The position numbers were made by a program, and so were the translations under genes. Below, piece by piece: positions 6,130-8,345 of a stretch of 8,345 nt of DNA. The DNA lies in contig JAEWDX010000084.1 of the NCBI GenBank assembly GCA_023389895.1, forward strand, positions 1 through 8,345, written 5' to 3'. Below the pieces are notes generated by a model. That model made no database searches and was not told the DNA's origin. It saw only the letters and a list, made by a program, of their open reading frames with translations. This DNA is from Bacillota bacterium (GTDB lineage Bacteria > Bacillota > Bacilli > Bacillales > Cytobacillaceae). The number at the start of each line of letters is the position of its first letter. The first letter of the stretch is position 1.

Positions 6130-6828
6130 ATGAGACAAGTGATTGCTCTCGGAGGCGGAGGATTTTCTATGGAGCCAGAAAACCTTTTACTTGATATTTA
6201 CATTCTATCTCAAGTTAGGGTCAAATTACCAAAGGTATGTTTTGTTCCAACTGCTAGTGGAGACCAAACAAATTATATTGAGAGATTTTATAAATCATTT
6301 AATACTCTTCCTTGCCAACCTTCTCATTTATCATTATTTGAGCCAGAATTTACAGACTTAGAAAGATATGTTCTTGAGCAAGATGTAATCTATGTCGGCG
6401 GTGGTAATACCAGAAATATGCTTGTTTTATGGAAAGAATGGGGTTTAGATAACGCTTTGAAAAAGGCTTATAAAAAAGGGGTTATACTTGCAGGACTAAG
6501 TGCTGGTTCAATTTGTTGGTTCGAAGAAGGATTAACTGACCCATTGAATACTCCTTTGTATAAGTTAGATTGTTTAGGTTTCTTAAAGGGGAGTAACTGT
6601 CCTCATTATGACGGGGAGAATAAAAGAAAGCCTTCATATCACCAATTAATCCTAGAAGGTAAAATAAAAGAAGGTTATGCAGTTGATGACGGTGTGGCTC
6701 TTCACTTTATAAATGAAACATTATCTTCTTCTGTAAGTTCCAGACCGAAAGCAAAGGCATACTTTGTTAAATGTGTAGATAGTGAAATTATAGAAAACGA
6801 GGTGAACACAAATTACTTAGGCAAATAA
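6130..6828 (+). CDS. Peptidase E family protein (family S51)
   Basis: A 232-residue cytoplasmic protein close to the length of Bacillus YgaJ-type S51 peptidases. Peptidase E hydrolyses dipeptides with N-terminal Asp; some S51 relatives act on other substrates. Visible motifs are the N-terminal ALGGGGFS (6-13), FVPTASGD (38-45), YVGGGNTRNML (88-98), and the nucleophile elbow GLSAGSICWF (122-131) with Ser124. His159 in CPHYDGE is the likely catalytic His. The Ser and His positions agree with the family layout. SD AGAAGGAAG (6114-6122) lies within the tail of the S41 remnant, 7 nt before ATG 6130. No promoter is evident directly upstream, so transcription may start inside the remnant or further up. 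The protein appears intact and unrelated in function to its neighbours. Confidence 0.9.
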   Translation: MRQVIALGGGGFSMEPENLLLDIYILSQVRVKLPKVCFVPTASGDQTNYIERFYKSFNTLPCQPSHLSLFEPEFTDLERYVLEQDVIYVGGGNTRNMLVLWKEWGLDNALKKAYKKGVILAGLSAGSICWFEEGLTDPLNTPLYKLDCLGFLKGSNCPHYDGENKRKPSYHQLILEGKIKEGYAVDDGVALHFINETLSSSVSSRPKAKAYFVKCVDSEIIENEVNTNYLGK

Positions 6829-6832
6829 TTAG

Positions 6833-6880
6833 AATTCCTTATTATTTGGGGTGTTAGTTAAATAAGAATTAAGTGTTTTT
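6833..6880 (+). terminator. Weak candidate terminator after the peptidase E gene
   Basis: AATTCCTTATT (6833-6843) pairs with AATAAGAATT (6861-6870) with one bulged C, and a T5 run follows at 6876-6880 after a 5-nt gap. The stem is nearly all A-U, so it may be weak. Confidence 0.3.
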
Positions 6881-6914
6881 CGGATTGAGACGATATTTTA
6901 TTTATACCATAAAA

Positions 6915-6932
6915 GGGCGAGAATATTGAATA
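6915..6932 (+). repeat. GGGCGC-type intergenic motif, copy 3
   Basis: GGGCGAGAATATTGAATA is a looser match, sharing GGGCG and ATTGAA with the other copies at similar spacing. Confidence 0.3.
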
Positions 6933-6982
6933 GATCGCCTAAAGGTGATGTGGATGACATAAAGGTAACTTTATAAAGCAAA

Positions 6983-7001
6983 GGGGCCAAATTATTGAAA
7001 A
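6983..7001 (+). repeat. GGGCGC-type intergenic motif, copy 4
   Basis: GGGGCCAAATTATTGAAAA, preceded by AGCAAA (compare AGCTTAC at copy 2), is a looser match. Confidence 0.3.
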
Positions 7002-7052
7002 AAGAAAATGAATCACTTCAATGTTTTCTGAAAATTATGGGAGGATATAAAT

Positions 7053-7071
7053 ACTGTGAACACAGTTTTTT
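7053..7071 (+). promoter_or_regulatory. Palindrome ACTGTG-AA-CACAGT followed by a T run
   Basis: A perfect 6+6 inverted repeat with a 2-nt centre is followed by TTTTT (7067-7071). As RNA it could be a tiny terminator hairpin (5-bp stem, GAAC loop). As DNA it could be an operator, because a TATAAT (7088-7093) lies 21 bp downstream and the acetyltransferase starts at 7134. I cannot decide between these. Confidence 0.3.
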
Positions 7072-7133
7072 AGAATTTAATTGACCTTATAATAAAAAAG
7101 AGCGCGCTAAATTAAATTGAAAGGTGCAAAAAC

Positions 7134-7901
7134 ATGATTACAAATCAACAATTAGTAATCAACAATTTTGAAGAAAAATTAAAAGTATTTACTCATGCAG
7201 TTAGTGGAGAACTTACAAAGGAAGAAGATTTCGTCATAGCAAATACAGAAATTCCTACTGATACATTCAATGTATTATTGCCGAAATCTCCAAATATCAA
7301 AAATGCAGTTAAGATTAGACATGGAATCGATAATTTTTCTTATAAAGAATATCCCTTTAGTATTTGGATTGATGCTCAGTATTTAAACGATGATTGGAAA
7401 AAACTTATGCAAGAATATGACCTAAAAGAAACGGAACGTAATGTAATGATGAAACTTGAAAATACCCTTAATGTTGGTCAAAGAATTTCCCATCAGCTTA
7501 TGATTACTAATGTGAAAAATAATGAAGAACTTTTAAAATATAAAGAGGTATTTATGAGCTTATTTGAAGGTACACCAGAAAAAGATGCATTAGAAAGTTA
7601 TTTTAATAATTTTTCACAAATAAAATTAGGTTCAGAAGTTCAAATGTTTATTGGATGCATAGACGAAATGGCTGTAACTACTGGTTTATTAATAGAAAGC
7701 AAAGATAGTTATGGTATTTATGATGTGATGACAAAAGAAACATTTAGAGGTAAAGGAATTGGCAGTGAAATGTTTCAATTTCTTCTAAATCAAACAAAGG
7801 ATAAACAAAAACCAGTTGTATTACAGGCTTCAGATGATGGGGAAAATATCTATAAGCGATTTGGATTTATAGATGTCGGAGAAATGGTTGTATTTGAATA
7901 A
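7134..7901 (+). CDS. GNAT family N-acetyltransferase
   Basis: A 255-residue cytoplasmic protein that probably transfers an acetyl group from acetyl-CoA to an unknown amine. The GNAT fold is in the C-terminal half, about residues 122-255. Motif A is YDVMTKETFRGKGIGSEMF (196-214), whose RGKGIG loop binds the CoA pyrophosphate. Motif B contains LQASDDGENIYKRFGF (230-245), the usual ASDDG...YKRFGF ending. The first 120 residues have no motif I recognise and may be a diverged first GNAT-like domain or a substrate-recognition region, as in two-part Bacillus GNAT proteins. SD AAAGGTG (7120-7126) lies 7 nt before ATG 7134. TATAAT at 7088-7093 is a possible -10, without a clear -35. The IS4 element begins within a few bases of the stop codon, so the gene is intact but may lack its own terminator. 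Confidence 0.88.
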   Translation: MITNQQLVINNFEEKLKVFTHAVSGELTKEEDFVIANTEIPTDTFNVLLPKSPNIKNAVKIRHGIDNFSYKEYPFSIWIDAQYLNDDWKKLMQEYDLKETERNVMMKLENTLNVGQRISHQLMITNVKNNEELLKYKEVFMSLFEGTPEKDALESYFNNFSQIKLGSEVQMFIGCIDEMAVTTGLLIESKDSYGIYDVMTKETFRGKGIGSEMFQFLLNQTKDKQKPVVLQASDDGENIYKRFGFIDVGEMVVFE

Positions 7902-8345
7902 GGGGTTTTCTTATTAACTCAACTTTCGCACACTGAAATAGGCAGAAATGCCTTGATATAGTTAGGCAAGCCTGCGATCCATTGTTGTAGTTGACTTTTG
8001 ATTAACTTTTGAATTTTCTTGTTACTCTCTTTAAGGGTATCTTTAAGAAGCTCGATTAATTGCTGAAGCGCAATAGCCCAATCGAGGTCACTGATTTCAT
8101 CACAAAGTTCATAAAACATACCGCCTAGTGTTCTTTGGTCCGTACTACATCGGTTTTGCCAGGACAGAACAAGGTAGCGTGTAAAGACGATCGTTGTATG
8201 ACTAATTAAGGAATCATGAGAACGACCTTGAAACTCCTTTTGGAGTTTTAACAAAGATTTCGTCGTTTTGAAAAAGACTTCAATATCCCATCTTATGCCG
8301 TATATTCTAATGATTTCTTGGTCACTTAACGTACAGTCTGTACTT
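7902..8345 (-). mobile_element. IS4-family insertion sequence, partial (one end in the window)
   Basis: The transposase reading toward the left edge places one IS end between the acetyltransferase stop (7899-7901) and about 7925. The exact border and the terminal repeat cannot be fixed without the other end. The transposase stop lies only 18 bp from the acetyltransferase stop, so the terminal repeat probably lies close to or overlaps the end of the transposase gene. Confidence 0.7.
7919..8345 (-). CDS. IS4-family transposase, C-terminal part (5' end outside the window)
   Basis: The frame is open from the right edge (first full codon at 8344) to TGA at 7919-7921, about 141 residues. It shows the IS4 C-terminal signature Y-(2)-R-(3)-E-(6)-K in IYGIRWDIEVFFKTTKSLL, which supplies the catalytic Glu of the DDE triad. 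Further on, LQKEFQGRSHDSLISHTTI, SWQNRCSTDQRTLGGMFYE and QLQQWIAGLPNYIKAFL match the C-terminus of a common Bacillus IS4 group. The visible part is uninterrupted. The first two acidic residues and the start lie beyond the window, so activity cannot be judged. Confidence 0.9.
   Translation of the reverse strand, partial: STDCTLSDQEIIRIYGIRWDIEVFFKTTKSLLKLQKEFQGRSHDSLISHTTIVFTRYLVLSWQNRCSTDQRTLGGMFYELCDEISDLDWAIALQQLIELLKDTLKESNKKIQKLIKSQLQQWIAGLPNYIKAFLPISVCES

Larger units (their letters stand above)
6829..7133. other. Intergenic region with short repeats, no recognised gene
   Basis: This stretch holds the weak terminator candidate, two copies of the GGGCGC-type motif (6915-6932 and 6983-7001), a small inverted repeat (GGCGA 6916-6920 / TCGCC 6935-6939) and the ACTGTG/CACAGT palindrome at 7053-7066. 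A 29-codon frame from TTG 6995 has no homology I can see. Nothing else stands out. Confidence 0.4.

Noticed and set aside
6143..6361. Reading frame overlapping the peptidase E gene.
   Set aside because: It is an out-of-frame shadow of a gene with clear family motifs.
6995..7084. Small frame of 29 codons from TTG 6995.
   Set aside because: It has only a GGGG-type SD, no homology, and overlaps a repeat motif and a hairpin.
1..8345. CRISPR array, tRNA, riboswitch, toxin-antitoxin or defence system.
   Set aside because: No regularly spaced repeats, no cloverleaf or known aptamer core, and no gene pair of those types was seen on either strand.

Overview
The window looks like accessory chromosomal DNA from a low-GC Bacillota, most likely a member of the Bacillaceae. 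The reasons are the very AT-rich base composition, strong AAGGAG-type ribosome binding sites, GTG and TTG starts, U-tract terminators, and protein families common in Bacillus and its relatives. No rRNA, tRNA, CRISPR array or phage structural gene is visible.

Layout, left to right. Positions 1-544 carry no recognisable gene; they hold a degenerate tandem repeat, one strong plus-strand terminator and a probable minus-strand terminator. Positions 545-1021 encode a GyrI-like effector-binding protein broken by a single in-frame TAA. Positions 1022-1371 are non-coding apart from the start of a small reading frame. Positions 1380-3085 are a complete ISL3-family insertion sequence on the minus strand, with matching inverted ends and a perfect 8-bp target duplication (ATTTTTTA). 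Its transposase carries a +1 frameshift and an in-frame stop. Removing the IS restores a 46-codon reading frame whose stop overlaps the start of the next gene (ATGA), and a 13-bp inverted repeat that the IS now splits.

Positions 3156-4067 encode a lipoprotein with an HExxH zinc-peptidase signature, followed by a clear terminator. Positions 4338-5578 are a two-gene operon: an ECF sigma factor and a single-pass membrane protein that is probably its anti-sigma factor, overlapping by ATGA. Positions 5670-6125 are a heavily decayed S41-family peptidase. Next come an intact S51 peptidase E homologue (6130-6828), an intergenic stretch of about 300 bp with short repeats, a GNAT acetyltransferase (7134-7901), and the 3' part of an IS4-family transposase (minus strand) that runs off the right edge.

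Of the five intact non-IS genes only the sigma/anti-sigma pair is an evident functional unit; there the membrane protein should hold the sigma factor inactive until an envelope signal arrives. The other genes look like independent units in a region shaped by IS insertion and gene decay: two interrupted host genes, one interrupted small reading frame and two IS elements in 8.3 kb. I found no clear new multi-gene system. The most interesting leads are the sigma/anti-sigma pair with an unrecognised sensor domain, the IS-split leader reading frame and hairpin before the metallopeptidase gene, and a short GGGCGC-type motif repeated in four intergenic places.
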